NCBI RefSeq assembly: GCF_003605365.2
Contig: NZ_QYTU02000001.1
Coordinates: 62,001-126,000, forward strand
Length of the DNA: 64,000 nucleotides
DNA from: Siminovitchia fortis
GTDB taxonomy: Bacteria; Bacillota; Bacilli; Bacillales; Bacillaceae_C
Direction of reading: 5' to 3'
In this document: piece after piece, positions 43,245 to 53,111 of the stretch
Layout: each line of letters opens with the position of its first letter
How positions within the stretch are numbered: position 1 is the first letter of the stretch
The notes under the pieces: generated by a model
What the model was told of the DNA's origin: nothing
The model's input: only the letters and a program-made list of their open reading frames with translations
Databases searched by the model: none
Translations under genes and position numbers: made by a program

Positions 43245-44027
43245 TCACGAAGCTTTATGCTCCAGCCGCAATTTATCCGCAACCATTGCAATGAATTCCG
43301 AATTTGTCGGCTTAGCCTTTGACATGCTGACCGTATAGCCGAATAAGGAGGAAATGGCATCTATATTCCCGCGGCTCCAGGCGACCTCGATAGCATGGCG
43401 TATCGCCCTTTCAACCCGGCTGGCCGTAGTATTGAATTTCTTTGCAATGTCCGGGTAAAGTACTTTCGTGATGGCTCCAAGAAGCTCAATATCGTGATAG
43501 ACCATTGAAATGGCTTCACGCAAATATAAATACCCCTTAATGTGTGCCGGCACCCCAATTTCGTGGATGACCGATGTGATGCTCGCTTCAAGATTTTGTG
43601 GTTTTTTCTCTTCATGGGTTTTAGAATGCGGGGTTGACTTAAAGGAAGGCATCCCCTTTTCACTGACCCCGCGAATATGATTCGCCAAATATTCCATGTC
43701 AAACGGCTTGAGAATGAAATAAGATGCACCGAGTTCCACTGCTTTTGTCGTCACATCTTCCTGGCCGAAGGCTGTCAGCATAATGACATTTGGAAATCGG
43801 ATGTCGGAATTCCGCAATCTTTCAAGAACTCCCAGACCGTCCAAGTGAGGCATGATAATGTCCAATACCAATACATCCGGCTCCACCTTCCCCAATAAAT
43901 CCAGGCACTCCTGTCCGTTGTGAGCGGTTCCAATCACTTCAATATCCGGCTGTGTTGACATATAGTCCTCCAATAAAGAAACAAGCTCACGGTTATCATC
44001 AGCAAGTACGACTTTTATTTTATTCAA
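43245..44027 (-). CDS. spo0A: Stage 0 sporulation protein A
   Basis: A 260-residue response regulator: receiver domain with acidic pocket D10/D11, phospho-acceptor D56 (VLDIIMP) and K108-type switch residues, then the C-terminal Spo0A DNA-binding domain ([18 protein letters not shown] and [20 protein letters not shown]). It is the master switch of sporulation entry and, through sinI, of matrix production. ATTG start region: GGGAGGAAGAG precedes the ATG. It lies in the conserved spoIVB-spo0A order. Confidence 0.97.
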   Translation of the reverse strand: MNKIKVVLADDNRELVSLLEDYMSTQPDIEVIGTAHNGQECLDLLGKVEPDVLVLDIIMPHLDGLGVLERLRNSDIRFPNVIMLTAFGQEDVTTKAVELGASYFILKPFDMEYLANHIRGVSEKGMPSFKSTPHSKTHEEKKPQNLEASITSVIHEIGVPAHIKGYLYLREAISMVYHDIELLGAITKVLYPDIAKKFNTTASRVERAIRHAIEVAWSRGNIDAISSLFGYTVSMSKAKPTNSEFIAMVADKLRLEHKAS

Positions 44028-44069
44028 TTCTCTTCCTCCCCATTATAAAAAAGAATAAAGATTGCTTTT

Positions 44070-44217
44070 ACTATATTCTAACAAACAAATACGCCAATGA
44101 AAGTTAAATTCCTCTAAAATCTTTCAAAAGAAGGAAAAAAAACAATAAATGCTTTTATTTGCTAATATTTTCAACTGAATTCGCCTTTTTTAGATAAAAT
44201 TTACTAACATTGTCGAA
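44070..44217 (-). promoter_or_regulatory. spo0A promoter region with a Spo0A box
   Basis: On the minus strand TTGGCG (44097-44092), 16-base spacer and TATAGT (44075-44070) form a sigma-A-type promoter. TTCGACA, a perfect Spo0A box, is at 44217-44211 further upstream, close to the spoIVB terminator. It fits autoregulation as in B. subtilis; a sigma-H promoter could not be placed. Confidence 0.55.
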
Positions 44218-44230
44218 TTTTCTTTATAAA

Positions 44231-44252
44231 AAAAGAGGGCGTGTGCCCTCAA
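44231..44252 (-). terminator. Terminator of spoIVB
   Basis: GAGGGC (44235-44240) and GCCCTC (44245-44250) with loop of four; the minus strand continues with TTTTTTT. Confidence 0.85.
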
Positions 44253-45535
44253 CCAACTTTATCCAAGTTTTGTTGTTCATAAATATCAATTCCCGCTTCA
44301 TGCAGCATCCATTCGATATGGACACCATAGCCGGAGGTCGGATCATTTACAAAAACGTGGGTGACTGCCCCGATTAATTTTCCGTCCTGTATAATCGGGC
44401 TTCCGCTCATCCCTTGAACAATCCCGCCTGTTTTATTCAATAGGCGTTTGTCTGTCACTTTAATGACCATTCCTTTAGTAGCCGGAAATTTTTGGGGAAT
44501 GGTACTGACTATCTCGATATCATAAGGCTCCACTTGATCTCCTTCAACGACAGTCAATATTTTTGCCGGTCCTTCTTTTACCTGATGGGATAATCCGATA
44601 GGCATTTCTTTGTCCATTGCTCCATTTTTAATGTCTTTGTTTAGTTTTCCAAATATCCCGAACGGGCTGTTTAAAGTGATGTTGCCAATTACTTCACGGT
44701 TACCCGAAAAACGCGCCAATTTTTCACCGGGATTGCCATTTTTCCCTTTTTCGATCGAAGTTACCGTAGAGTTTACGATTTGTCCGTTATCAACAACAAT
44801 TGGTTTTTTTGTGTCTATATCTGAAATAACATGGCCCAAAGCCCCGTATTTTTTTGATTTCGGTTCATAAAAAGTCATCGTTCCGATTCCAGCGGCCGAG
44901 TCCCTTATATATAAACCCAATTTATATTCTTGTTCCTTTTCATCCTTCAACGGCAGCAGCTTTGTTTGAAATTGTTCTTTTTCACGCTGCACGGTCAAAT
45001 CAAGCGCTTTTCCGCTCTTTCCAGCATCTTCTACAAACGGGGCCACCTGTTCCATTTTTTCAATCTTCTTTCCGTTGATTTTTGTAATAATGTCCCCTAC
45101 CTGAATTCCTGCCTCTTCCCCGGGAGAGGCCTTGGCATCTTTTGTCGAAACCAGATGATGGCCGACAACAAGGACTCCCAGCGTATTAAGCCTTACGCCG
45201 ATGGATTGGCCGCCAGGAAAAACCTTAAAATTTTTCAGGACATTCACATCAACTTTTTTTACGGGCAGGCCGGCAATTTGTAGAAAAAGCTCGTCCTTTC
45301 CAGGAGTTTCAGCAGTTAATGAAACGGAATTTGCCTGTTCCGAGTATGAGAAGCTTTCGGGGGAATCCGCCATCGCCGTGACGGCTTCGCCTTTAGAAAT
45401 CACATGCTCCTGCCCTTCCAGCAATGTAATATTTGAAGGCATATTAATAAATTGCTGAAAAGGATTGGAAAAGCCTAGAAGAAGAAGTGAAACAAGGAGA
45501 ATTCCACCTGTCATTTGTCTTAGTCGATCTTTCAT
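44249..45535 (-). CDS. spoIVB: SpoIVB peptidase (S55)
   Basis: A 428-residue protein: an N-terminal membrane anchor (about 8-25), a PDZ domain (about 110-195, with [20 protein letters not shown]) and a S55 serine peptidase domain with the GALGHVIS histidine motif and [11 protein letters not shown] (serine near 377-379). It is secreted from the forespore into the intermembrane space and cuts SpoIVFA to activate pro-sigma-K processing. Upstream recN and downstream spo0A are the usual neighbours. Confidence 0.95.
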   Translation of the reverse strand: MKDRLRQMTGGILLVSLLLLGFSNPFQQFINMPSNITLLEGQEHVISKGEAVTAMADSPESFSYSEQANSVSLTAETPGKDELFLQIAGLPVKKVDVNVLKNFKVFPGGQSIGVRLNTLGVLVVGHHLVSTKDAKASPGEEAGIQVGDIITKINGKKIEKMEQVAPFVEDAGKSGKALDLTVQREKEQFQTKLLPLKDEKEQEYKLGLYIRDSAAGIGTMTFYEPKSKKYGALGHVISDIDTKKPIVVDNGQIVNSTVTSIEKGKNGNPGEKLARFSGNREVIGNITLNSPFGIFGKLNKDIKNGAMDKEMPIGLSHQVKEGPAKILTVVEGDQVEPYDIEIVSTIPQKFPATKGMVIKVTDKRLLNKTGGIVQGMSGSPIIQDGKLIGAVTHVFVNDPTSGYGVHIEWMLHEAGIDIYEQQNLDKVG

Positions 45536-45654
45536 ATGTCCATTTCACTCTCCTCGCCTTCTAGTCCACAGTTATAATTTGACCTCACCGGCGGGCATTT
45601 ATAACCGGGAGCGGGAAAAAAAGATGCCCATTGAAGGATAGGATTTCAAGCGTT

Positions 45655-47337
45655 TTAACCGTTTTTCAATGTATAGGCAGACTCAACCAGTTCCTTGGCA
45701 TGCTTTTTCGTAATTGAAGTGATTTCAGTACCGGAGATCATGCGGCCGATTTCATTTATTTTCTCGGCTTCATTAAGGTTTTTAATCACTGTCCGGGTTC
45801 TTCCGTCAGTGATTTTTTTCGATATAAGCAAGTGAGTATCAGCCATTGCCGCTACCTGCGGCAAATGCGATATACAAAGCACTTGCGAGTATTTGGAAAT
45901 ATGATGAATCTTTTCGGCCATGGCCTGGGCCACACGACCGCTGACACCGGTATCTACTTCATCGAAGATAACGGAAGTGACCCTTTTCGAAAAAATCGTT
46001 TTAAGTGCCAGCATGATTCTTGACAACTCGCCTCCCGATGCCACTTTTGATAAAGGCTTCAAAGGTTCTCCCGGATTCGTGGAAAGATAAAATTGCACGT
46101 CATCCATTCCGTTCATATTTTCATCCTGTTTGCGAAATACTACATCAAAAACGGTCTTATCCATGTACAGCCCCTTTAATTCCTTATGAATGGCGCTCCT
46201 TAGTTTTTCTGCCCATTTTTTGCGCAGCAGGCTTAACTTGTTACCGAGCTTCAGGACTTCTTCCCTAATGGATGTCCGTTCCGCTTGGAGCTGTTCAATC
46301 CGGCTGTCTCGGTGGATGATTGACTCTGATTCTTCTTTTATCTTTTCCAGATACTCAAGAATATCCCCTACGGTAAAGCCGTATTTCCTTTTAAGCTGGT
46401 TAATTTCATTCAGCCGCGTTTCAATTTCGTCCAATCTGTGCGGATCAAACTCCAATAAATCAAGTTCATTCCTCAATGCACTTGCCGTATCTTCAAGCAA
46501 ATAAAAACTGTTTGAGATCGACTCGAACATTTCCTTGTATCTGTTGTCTATTTCGGCTGCCGTTTCCATGAAATTCATAGCCTGTCCGACAAAATCCAAG
46601 CCTTTTTGATCCTCATGCAGATTTTCATACCCGGCTTTCAGCGATTCAAACAGCTTTTCGTAATTGACCAGACGTTTCTTTTCTTCCTCAAGCCTTTCAT
46701 CTTCGTTCAGTTTCAAACCGGCTTTTTCAATCTCTTGGACCTGGAACTGCAAAAGGTCCAGCCTGTGTGCCATCTGCTGTTCATTTTTGCTCAGTTCATT
46801 GATTTTCTTTTCTATTTCGACCAATTCAGCGTACTTTTTGCGGTAAGCGACAAGATTCTTCGCTATTTCCTCCTTGCCAAATTCATCAAGAAGAAATAAA
46901 TGCATGGATTCATTCATCAATTCCTGATGCTCATGCTGGCCGTGGATATCGATCAGCGTTCCGCCGAGATCTCTCAAAACCGTCAATGTCACAAGCTTTC
47001 CGTTGATCCGGCAGACGCTCTTTCCGCCGCTTGAAATTTCACGGCGCAGAATAAGCATCCCCTCTTCGATTTCAATGCCCAAATCGGCAGCTTTTGCATA
47101 GCAGGGATGATTATCATGGATGAAAAATAGACCTTCAATTTCCGCTTTTGGCGCGCCATGCCGGACGTATTCCGAGGACCCGCGGCCCCCGACCAATAAA
47201 TGGACCGCATCAATGATAATGGATTTTCCAGCCCCTGTTTCCCCGGTCAAAACCGTCAGGCCTTCAGAAAATGAAATGGAAATCTGGTCAATGATTGCAA
47301 AATTTCTGATCGTCAACTCCTGTAACAAAGGCTTCAC
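45655..47337 (-). CDS. recN: DNA repair protein RecN
   Basis: A 560-residue SMC-like ATPase: Walker A GETGAGKS (32-39), long coiled coils (about 160-360), signature motif VASGGELSRIMLALK and Walker B VIFDEVDTGVSG. It gathers broken DNA ends. It lies 5 bases downstream of ahrC, the usual pair. The 118-base gap to spoIVB has no clear terminator. Confidence 0.95.
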   Translation of the reverse strand: MKPLLQELTIRNFAIIDQISISFSEGLTVLTGETGAGKSIIIDAVHLLVGGRGSSEYVRHGAPKAEIEGLFFIHDNHPCYAKAADLGIEIEEGMLILRREISSGGKSVCRINGKLVTLTVLRDLGGTLIDIHGQHEHQELMNESMHLFLLDEFGKEEIAKNLVAYRKKYAELVEIEKKINELSKNEQQMAHRLDLLQFQVQEIEKAGLKLNEDERLEEEKKRLVNYEKLFESLKAGYENLHEDQKGLDFVGQAMNFMETAAEIDNRYKEMFESISNSFYLLEDTASALRNELDLLEFDPHRLDEIETRLNEINQLKRKYGFTVGDILEYLEKIKEESESIIHRDSRIEQLQAERTSIREEVLKLGNKLSLLRKKWAEKLRSAIHKELKGLYMDKTVFDVVFRKQDENMNGMDDVQFYLSTNPGEPLKPLSKVASGGELSRIMLALKTIFSKRVTSVIFDEVDTGVSGRVAQAMAEKIHHISKYSQVLCISHLPQVAAMADTHLLISKKITDGRTRTVIKNLNEAEKINEIGRMISGTEITSITKKHAKELVESAYTLKNG

Positions 47338-47342
47338 CCCTA

Positions 47343-47792
47343 TTAAAGCATGTTTACAAATCGGTCATTGATATCTTCGGCGTTTTCCCGTGTCCGGCAT
47401 ATGATGAGGCATGTATCATCCCCGCATATACACCCCATAATTTCATCCCAATCTAGATTATCAATCAACGCTCCAATCGCCTGGGCGTTTCCAGGAAGCG
47501 TTTTCAGCACCAAAAGGTTTTCCGAGTTATCGATGCTGACAAACGAGTCAGTCAGCGACCGCTTTAATTTTTGCAGCGGGTTAAAACGCTGGTCCGCCGG
47601 GAGACTATATTTGTACCGGCCATCGGGCAATGGCACTTTTACAAGGTGCAATTCTTTTATATCGCGCGATACTGTCGCCTGTGTCACATTGAAGCCCTGA
47701 TTTTTAAGGTAATCAACCAGTTCATCCTGAGTTTCTATTTCATTGTTTCCAATCGCTTCACGGATTTTTAAATGCCGCCGTCCTTTGCTCAA
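47343..47792 (-). CDS. ahrC: Arginine repressor/activator AhrC (ArgR)
   Basis: A 149-residue protein with an N-terminal winged helix ([40 protein letters not shown]) and the C-terminal arginine-binding hexamerisation domain with [15 protein letters not shown] and [13 protein letters not shown] 47792 lies 6 bases after GAGGTG and gives the same length as B. subtilis AhrC, so it is preferred over GTG 47801. It represses arginine synthesis and activates catabolism. Confidence 0.95.
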   Translation of the reverse strand: MSKGRRHLKIREAIGNNEIETQDELVDYLKNQGFNVTQATVSRDIKELHLVKVPLPDGRYKYSLPADQRFNPLQKLKRSLTDSFVSIDNSENLLVLKTLPGNAQAIGALIDNLDWDEIMGCICGDDTCLIICRTRENAEDINDRFVNML

Positions 47793-47820
47793 TATATTCA
47801 CCTCATTACATTTACAGCAT

Positions 47821-47878
47821 TTTGTATTTTTATACGTTCACTATCAAGTATTATAATGAACCAAAAACAAAGGCGCAA
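47821..47878 (-). promoter_or_regulatory. ahrC promoter with ARG-box-like site
   Basis: On the minus strand TTGCGC (47878-47873), 17-base spacer, TATAAT (47855-47850). The -35 lies within a GGCGCAAGCGCC remnant of the dispersed repeat. ACGTATAAAAATACAAA just downstream (about 47837-47821) resembles an ARG box, which suggests autoregulation. Confidence 0.55.
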
Positions 47879-47929
47879 GCGCCTGCCTATCGGATGACCC
47901 AGGCCAATTTGTACATTCTTTAACACCGA

Positions 47930-47961
47930 AAAAAGGGCAATCTTCTTTAGATTACCCCTTT
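47930..47961 (-). terminator. Terminator of the dxs-tlyA transcript
   Basis: GGGTAATC and GATTGCCC form a stem with loop TAAAGAA; TTTTTTCGG follows on the minus strand. It lies 12 bases after tlyA. Confidence 0.8.
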
Positions 47962-47973
47962 TCCCCATTTATT

Positions 47974-48795
47974 TTATTCAAATGCCCCATGGGCCTCTTT
48001 GACCACATCCGCTGCCGTTACCGGGCTCTTATCAGTTCCGGTGTTCCGGCCGCCTTCCCACCTCAAGTGGATTAAAAATTCAATATTTCCTTCTCCGCCT
48101 GTAATGGGGGAGAAGGAAAGGTCCATGATATCATAGCCTTCAGCAATCGCCATGTCCTTGATTCTGCGGATGACTTCTTCATGAATCTTCGGATCGCGGA
48201 CAATGCCTTTTTTTCCGACCTGCTCTTTTCCTGCTTCAAACTGCGGTTTGATCAAAGCGACAACATCGCTGTGCGGAACGAGCAGATTTTTTAAAACGGG
48301 CAATATTAACCTCAGGGAAATGAATGAGACATCAATGGAAGCGAAATCCGGTTTTTCACCAGGGAAGTCTTCAGGGGTAACGTACCTGAAGTTTGTCCTT
48401 TCCATTACAACCACCCGGTCGTCCTGGCGAAGCTTCCATGCGAGCTGATTGTATCCTACGTCAAGTGCATAGGACATTTTGGCACCGTGCTGGAGCGCAC
48501 AGTCTGTGAATCCTCCTGTTGACGCCCCAATATCCAGCACGACTTTGTCTTTGACCGAGAGATCAAACGCATTTAATGCCTTTTCCAGCTTTAATCCGCC
48601 TCTGCTCACATACGGCATCATGCTGCCTTTGACCTTCAGCGGAATATCATCATTCACTTTCTCCCCCGGTTTATCCAACCTTGTTTCATTTGAAAATACA
48701 AGCCCCGCCATGACGGCCCTTTTTGCTTTCTCCCTTGTTTCGATCAATCCTCTTTCAACCAGTAAAACGTCAAGTCTTTGCTTTCTTGCTTTCAT
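47974..48795 (-). CDS. yqxC: TlyA family rRNA (cytidine-2'-O)-methyltransferase
   Basis: A 273-residue protein with an N-terminal S4 RNA-binding domain (KQRLDVLLVERGLIETREKAKRAVMAG) and an FtsJ-like Rossmann methyltransferase domain (VLDIGASTGGFTDCALQHGA; DVGYNQLAWKLR). The family methylates ribose of 16S/23S rRNA; hemolysin labels are historical. It follows dxs with a 4-base gap. Confidence 0.92.
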   Translation of the reverse strand: MKARKQRLDVLLVERGLIETREKAKRAVMAGLVFSNETRLDKPGEKVNDDIPLKVKGSMMPYVSRGGLKLEKALNAFDLSVKDKVVLDIGASTGGFTDCALQHGAKMSYALDVGYNQLAWKLRQDDRVVVMERTNFRYVTPEDFPGEKPDFASIDVSFISLRLILPVLKNLLVPHSDVVALIKPQFEAGKEQVGKKGIVRDPKIHEEVIRRIKDMAIAEGYDIMDLSFSPITGGEGNIEFLIHLRWEGGRNTGTDKSPVTAADVVKEAHGAFE

Positions 48796-48799
48796 CTGT

Positions 48800-50692
48800 T
48801 CAGGCCCTTTTTTGCTTCTTTGGCAAAAGCGACTTTATTTTGACTACTATATTGTCCGGTGTCAATCCGATTTCATTCAGAAGCTCCTTGACACTTCCGT
48901 GTTCGATAAATCGGTCGGGAATGCCGAGGCGGTCAATGAATGCATGGTGGTAGCCATGGTCATGAGCAAACTCCAAAACAGCACTTCCGAACCCGCCTTG
49001 AAGGACGGCTTCTTCAATTGTAAGGATAGGCATATGCGCTTGAAAAATGTCGTGCAGCATGGCTTCATCCATTGGTTTGATGAATCGCGCATTCACGACC
49101 TGAACGGATATGCCTTGTTTTTCCAAACGATTGGCTGCTTCAAGTGCCATGGGAATTGTCGTGCCGAATGTCAAAATGGCGGCATCTTTCCCCTTTCTCA
49201 ACACTTCCCAGGATCCGATAGGAATTTTTTTCAACTCTTCGTCCATAGGCACCCCGCAGCCGTTGCCTCGGGGAAAACGCAGTGTAATCGGACCGTCGTC
49301 ATATTTCAAAGCCGTGTTAACCATATGCTGGCCTTCGTTTTCATCTTTTGGCATCATTAAGACCATATTCGGCAAATTTCGTAAAAAAGCTATATCAAAT
49401 ACGCCCTGATGCGTCTCGCCGTCAGCACCGACAAGGCCGGCACGATCAACGCCAATAAAAACGTTCAAGTTCTGCCTGCTAATATCATGCAGCACCTGAT
49501 CATAGGCTCTTTGCAAAAAAGTGGAATATATAGCCAAAAAAGGCTTCATTTTTTGTGTGGCCAGACCTGCTGCCATCGTAGCGGCATGCTGCTCCGCTAT
49601 CCCGACATCAAACATCCGGTCCGGAAACTCGGAAGCGAAACCTTCGAGTTTCGAACCGACCGGCATGGCCGGTGTGATGGCTACAATGCGTTCATCCTTC
49701 CTCGCAAGCTTCCTGACGGTTTCACTTATCAGAGCGCTCCATGAAGGCGGAGTGTTGACAGGTTTAATAAAGTCTCCTGTTTCAATTTTATACTGGCCTG
49801 TCCCATGCCAAGTTCCGATTTTATCATGTTCAGCAGGGCTGTACCCTTTCCCTTTTTTTGTAATAACATGCAAAAGGACAGGGCCTTTTGTTTTTTTCGC
49901 ATAGGCGAGGTTTTCAAATAATGCATCATAATCGTGTCCATCGACAGGGCCAAGGTAGGTAAAGCCCATTTCTTCAAAAAATATGCCGGAAACAAGCATG
50001 TATTTTAAACTGTCTTTCACCTTTTCGGCAGTGGCAGCCAGCTTCCCGCCAACAGCAGGAATCTTTTTCAGTAAATAATCAAGCTCTTCTTTTGCCCATT
50101 TATATTTCCCGGCTGTCCGGAGCCGTCCGAGAACATTATGCAACGCCCCTACATTTGGCGCAATGGACATTTCATTGTCATTCAGCACGACAATCATGTC
50201 TTTTTGTTCATGCCCGATATGGTTCAAAGCCTCCAAAGCCATTCCACCGGTAAGGGCTCCATCTCCTATGACTGGAATCACATAATTGTCCTCTTTTTTT
50301 ACATCCCTGGCGATCGCCATTCCCATGGCTGCGGATAAAGATGTGGAGCTGTGGCCCGTTTCCCATACATCATGTTCGCTTTCCGACATCTTAGGAAATC
50401 CGCATAACCCTTTATATTGGCGCAAAGTATCAAATTGGCCGGCCCTTCCCGTCAAGATTTTATGCACGTAGGATTGGTGGCCGACATCCCAAAGTATCTT
50501 GTCTTTTGGGCTGTCAAAGCATTTATGGAGGGCGATGGTCAGCTCGACCACTCCCAGATTCGGACCGATATGTCCGCCGGTTTTTGATAATGTTTCAATG
50601 AGGAAGCGCCGTATGCTGGAGCTCAGTTCCTCCAATTGTTCCTTATTAAGATCTTTAAGAAAAGAAGGATCTTTAATTGACATGAGATCCAA
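48800..50692 (-). CDS. dxs: 1-deoxy-D-xylulose-5-phosphate synthase
   Basis: A protein of about 630 residues with the DXS-type transketolase build: [19 protein letters not shown] N-terminus, [16 protein letters not shown], thiamine diphosphate motif [15 protein letters not shown], and [15 protein letters not shown]. It makes DXP, the entry of the MEP isoprenoid pathway, and lies near ispA. TTG 50692 lines up with the B. subtilis start (LDLMSIKDP) and has GTGAG 8 bases upstream; GTG 50701 is possible too. OapA ends directly upstream. Confidence 0.93.
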   Translation of the reverse strand: MDLMSIKDPSFLKDLNKEQLEELSSSIRRFLIETLSKTGGHIGPNLGVVELTIALHKCFDSPKDKILWDVGHQSYVHKILTGRAGQFDTLRQYKGLCGFPKMSESEHDVWETGHSSTSLSAAMGMAIARDVKKEDNYVIPVIGDGALTGGMALEALNHIGHEQKDMIVVLNDNEMSIAPNVGALHNVLGRLRTAGKYKWAKEELDYLLKKIPAVGGKLAATAEKVKDSLKYMLVSGIFFEEMGFTYLGPVDGHDYDALFENLAYAKKTKGPVLLHVITKKGKGYSPAEHDKIGTWHGTGQYKIETGDFIKPVNTPPSWSALISETVRKLARKDERIVAITPAMPVGSKLEGFASEFPDRMFDVGIAEQHAATMAAGLATQKMKPFLAIYSTFLQRAYDQVLHDISRQNLNVFIGVDRAGLVGADGETHQGVFDIAFLRNLPNMVLMMPKDENEGQHMVNTALKYDDGPITLRFPRGNGCGVPMDEELKKIPIGSWEVLRKGKDAAILTFGTTIPMALEAANRLEKQGISVQVVNARFIKPMDEAMLHDIFQAHMPILTIEEAVLQGGFGSAVLEFAHDHGYHHAFIDRLGIPDRFIEHGSVKELLNEIGLTPDNIVVKIKSLLPKKQKRA

Positions 50693-50701
50693 AAGGATCA
50701 C

Positions 50702-51316
50702 TCACTTTCGTTTCTTGTTTTTTTGCTTCGGCTTTTTCTTCTTATTGTCTTTAATAATTGGGAGATGGAGTCTTTCTTCAAGAAATTGCATTACCTTTCC
50801 CACATGAAAAATGATATCGCGTGAGTGGGTAATGGCAAAAGATTTGCCGAGCGCCTTTCCCCCTACTGTCAGTGCTGCAATAAGGCTTGTCAGCCCAACG
50901 TTGATTGCGTATTCGGCCGAAAGATTGCTGGACAGGCCGGCGCTTTGGGCGATTTGGATAACAACAAGCGCGGAAGCCGTTCCGCTGATGATGCCGGATA
51001 TGTCCCCTATGACATCATTGCAAAAGCTTGCCACACGGTCGGCATTCCTCACAATCCGGATGGAATGTTTAGCGCCGTATATCTTTCTTGAAGCCATTGA
51101 ATGGAATGGCGTTTCATTTGCAGCAGCTGCAGCAATCCCAATCATATCAAAAAAGATCCCGATTAATACAATAAATAGAACAACAAGAAGGCCATAAGTC
51201 CACGATAACCCAATCAGGACACCGTTAGAAGCAATTGAAAAAATAGCCGCTAACACAAAAGTGATAACGGCAATGCTAATACTCCATTTTATGGAATTTT
51301 TTATCAATTCATTCAT
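50702..51316 (-). CDS. oapA: OLE-associated membrane protein OapA
   Basis: A 204-residue protein with four hydrophobic segments (about 12-32, 36-62, 105-128, 135-155), the motif DMIGIAAAAANETPFHSMASRKIYGAK after the second, and a strongly basic tail (NKKKKPKQKNKKRK). It lies immediately downstream of the OLE RNA and upstream of dxs, as in Bacillus halodurans, where OapA binds OLE RNA and brings it to the membrane. The region after the second helix looks like the DUF21-type fold of CNNM/CorC ion-transport proteins; that likeness is from memory. Confidence 0.93.
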   Translation of the reverse strand: MNELIKNSIKWSISIAVITFVLAAIFSIASNGVLIGLSWTYGLLVVLFIVLIGIFFDMIGIAAAAANETPFHSMASRKIYGAKHSIRIVRNADRVASFCNDVIGDISGIISGTASALVVIQIAQSAGLSSNLSAEYAINVGLTSLIAALTVGGKALGKSFAITHSRDIIFHVGKVMQFLEERLHLPIIKDNKKKKPKQKNKKRK

Positions 51317-51344
51317 AACAAACGTTCATTCACCGTTCTTCTTC

Positions 51345-51954
51345 ATTAACTCGGATGGTCATAAGAAGAGTAAAAATTACGGCTTAGGTCCAGTAGGTTT
51401 TCCCAGACAGGTACCGTATGTCGCCATGACGGCGGTTTCCCTTTAAACCCATCTTGGCATTGTCGCCAAATGCCAGACTGGATTGCCACTTAGTCCGCAC
51501 TATAATCCCCTTCATATGTCCCTTGGAACAGTCTAGGAGATTTCCCCAACAGCCTTTAACCTGGTTCCTAGCCTCTTTTGCAAAACTGATTTCATATGGG
51601 CTGAAGAAAACAGCACCGATGGCCAACCGGGCCGCCTTCTTATAACCATAATCCCCTCATGTTTCACTCAAGGCAGGCTACGCTGCTAGTGATGCCCTTC
51701 ATCACGTTGCAGGTCTATACTTCGCTTTCGAGCAATGCATTTAAGCCAGCCGAACAAAGCGAAGCCTCCGCGGTAAAAGGGTCTACGCCCACATGCCTTT
51801 GCGGATCGCCCTTATACCTTTACTCCCAGCTCCGACCCAAGGCTGGGCTCCTCAAGCCGGAACAAGGAACTTCATCGATGTGCCCTTTAGTGAATTTTTA
51901 GGCTCACCTTCAGAACCGGTAGGCCGACTAGAATACTGCACCATCCGATAATCT
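51345..51954 (-). ncRNA. ole: OLE RNA (ornate, large, extremophilic RNA)
   Basis: About 610 bases between ispA and oapA hold no credible gene, although short open frames exist on both strands. Size, place (ispA-OLE-oapA-dxs) and the presence of the partner gene are those of OLE RNA. A promoter ends at 51962, so the transcript should begin near 51954. The 3' part contains GGTACCTGTCTGGGAAAACC and ends near GGACCTAAGCCGTAATTTTT (about 51345). In B. halodurans OLE forms a membrane complex with OapA and other proteins and helps in cold, alcohol and Mg2+ stress. I assign it by context and length, not by a computed covariance match. Confidence 0.88.
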
Positions 51955-51961
51955 GCGTAAA

Positions 51962-51990
51962 ATTATATCATAACCGGTGTTTCAACACAA
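51962..51990 (-). promoter_or_regulatory. Sigma-A promoter of the OLE RNA
   Basis: On the minus strand TTGTGT (51990-51985), exactly 17-base spacer, TATAAT (51967-51962). Lies between the ispA stop and OLE, so the RNA can be made independently of ispA. Confidence 0.75.
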
Positions 51991-51999
51991 ACATTAGTA

Positions 52000-52884
52000 T
52001 TAATGGGTGCGGTCGGCTATCAGGTCGGTGATTCGACTCAGTATTTCAGTATTTAAATTTGTTTGGCCAAGTGCTTTCTTCGCCTCTTTTATGTGGAGGG
52101 AAAGATGCTCCTTGGCACCTTTAAGTGTAAGTACCGACGGGTATGTGCTTTTATGTCTCCCGGTGTCACTTCCTACCGGCTTTCCCATCAGCTCCTCATC
52201 CCCAGTCACATCCAGAATGTCATCACTGATTTGAAAACTCAGCCCCAAATGGTGCGAAAACTGTTCAAAACTTTCCATCTGCCTGCGGTCTGCACCGCCT
52301 ATGGTGGCTCCTGCGAGAACACTGAACGTCAAAAGCTTGCCGGTTTTATGTGTATGGATATATTCCAGTTCATCTATGCCGAGTTCTTTATTTTCACCTT
52401 CCATATCTGCAACCTGGCCTGCGACCATACCTTCCGGCCCTGCACATTTGGACAGTAAATGGAGCAGCTCCACCTTTTGCCCGTCTTGCAAATATTGATC
52501 CCCGGAGATTAACTGGAAGGCGAATGTCAGGAGTCCATCGCCTGCCAAAATAGCCATCCCTTCACCGAACACTTTATGGTTTGTCAGCTTTCCCCTTCTA
52601 ACATCGTCATTATCCATACTCGGCAGATCATCATGAATCAATGAATAAGTATGGATCATTTCCAAGGCAGCAGCCGTTGACAGACCGGCAGCCGTATCTT
52701 TTCCGAATGAGTCTATCACTGCAAAAAGAAGAAGCGGCCTGATCCTTTTTCCTCCGGCATCAAGGGAATATGCCATTGCTTCCTTCAATTTGGGCGGAGT
52801 ATCGAGCTTGGAGATGCGATTCTTCAATTCTTTGTTTAAAATTTCCTTGTGTTTTTCCATGAAGATATTTAAAGTATCCGTCAA
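52000..52884 (-). CDS. ispA: Farnesyl diphosphate synthase
   Basis: A 294-residue all-helical prenyltransferase with both aspartate-rich motifs, DDLPSMDNDD (first) and DDILD (second). It condenses IPP with DMAPP/GPP to farnesyl diphosphate. It overlaps xseB by 4 bases. The operon folD-xseA-xseB-ispA leads into the OLE locus. Confidence 0.95.
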   Translation of the reverse strand: MTDTLNIFMEKHKEILNKELKNRISKLDTPPKLKEAMAYSLDAGGKRIRPLLLFAVIDSFGKDTAAGLSTAAALEMIHTYSLIHDDLPSMDNDDVRRGKLTNHKVFGEGMAILAGDGLLTFAFQLISGDQYLQDGQKVELLHLLSKCAGPEGMVAGQVADMEGENKELGIDELEYIHTHKTGKLLTFSVLAGATIGGADRRQMESFEQFSHHLGLSFQISDDILDVTGDEELMGKPVGSDTGRHKSTYPSVLTLKGAKEHLSLHIKEAKKALGQTNLNTEILSRITDLIADRTH

Positions 52885-53111
52885 GCTTGATCCTCCTCAC
52901 TGACATGGAATTCCTCTTCACCGTTCTCTGTTAAAACTTTCGTCAATTTTTCCTCGGCATATTTTAGCTTATCATGGCAGGCTTTGGACAGCTCCATCCC
53001 CTTTTGATATATTTCAAGCGCTTCTTCCAATGGAATGTCCCCTTCTTCCAGCCTTTTTATGATCATTTCAAGCTGCTCAAGGGCTTCCTCAAAAGTCAGT
53101 TTCCCGCTCAT
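52881..53111 (-). CDS. xseB: Exodeoxyribonuclease VII small subunit
   Basis: A 76-residue helical protein with the family pattern FEEALEQLEMIIKRLEEGDIPLEEALEIYQKGMEL. It forms the single-strand exonuclease with XseA. 4-base overlaps on both sides show translational coupling (xseA-xseB-ispA). Confidence 0.95.
   Translation of the reverse strand: MSGKLTFEEALEQLEMIIKRLEEGDIPLEEALEIYQKGMELSKACHDKLKYAEEKLTKVLTENGEEEFHVSEEDQA

Noticed and set aside
51384..51901. Short open frames inside the OLE region on both strands
   Set aside because: No ribosome binding sites or recognisable proteins; the place, length and promoter point to a structured RNA.
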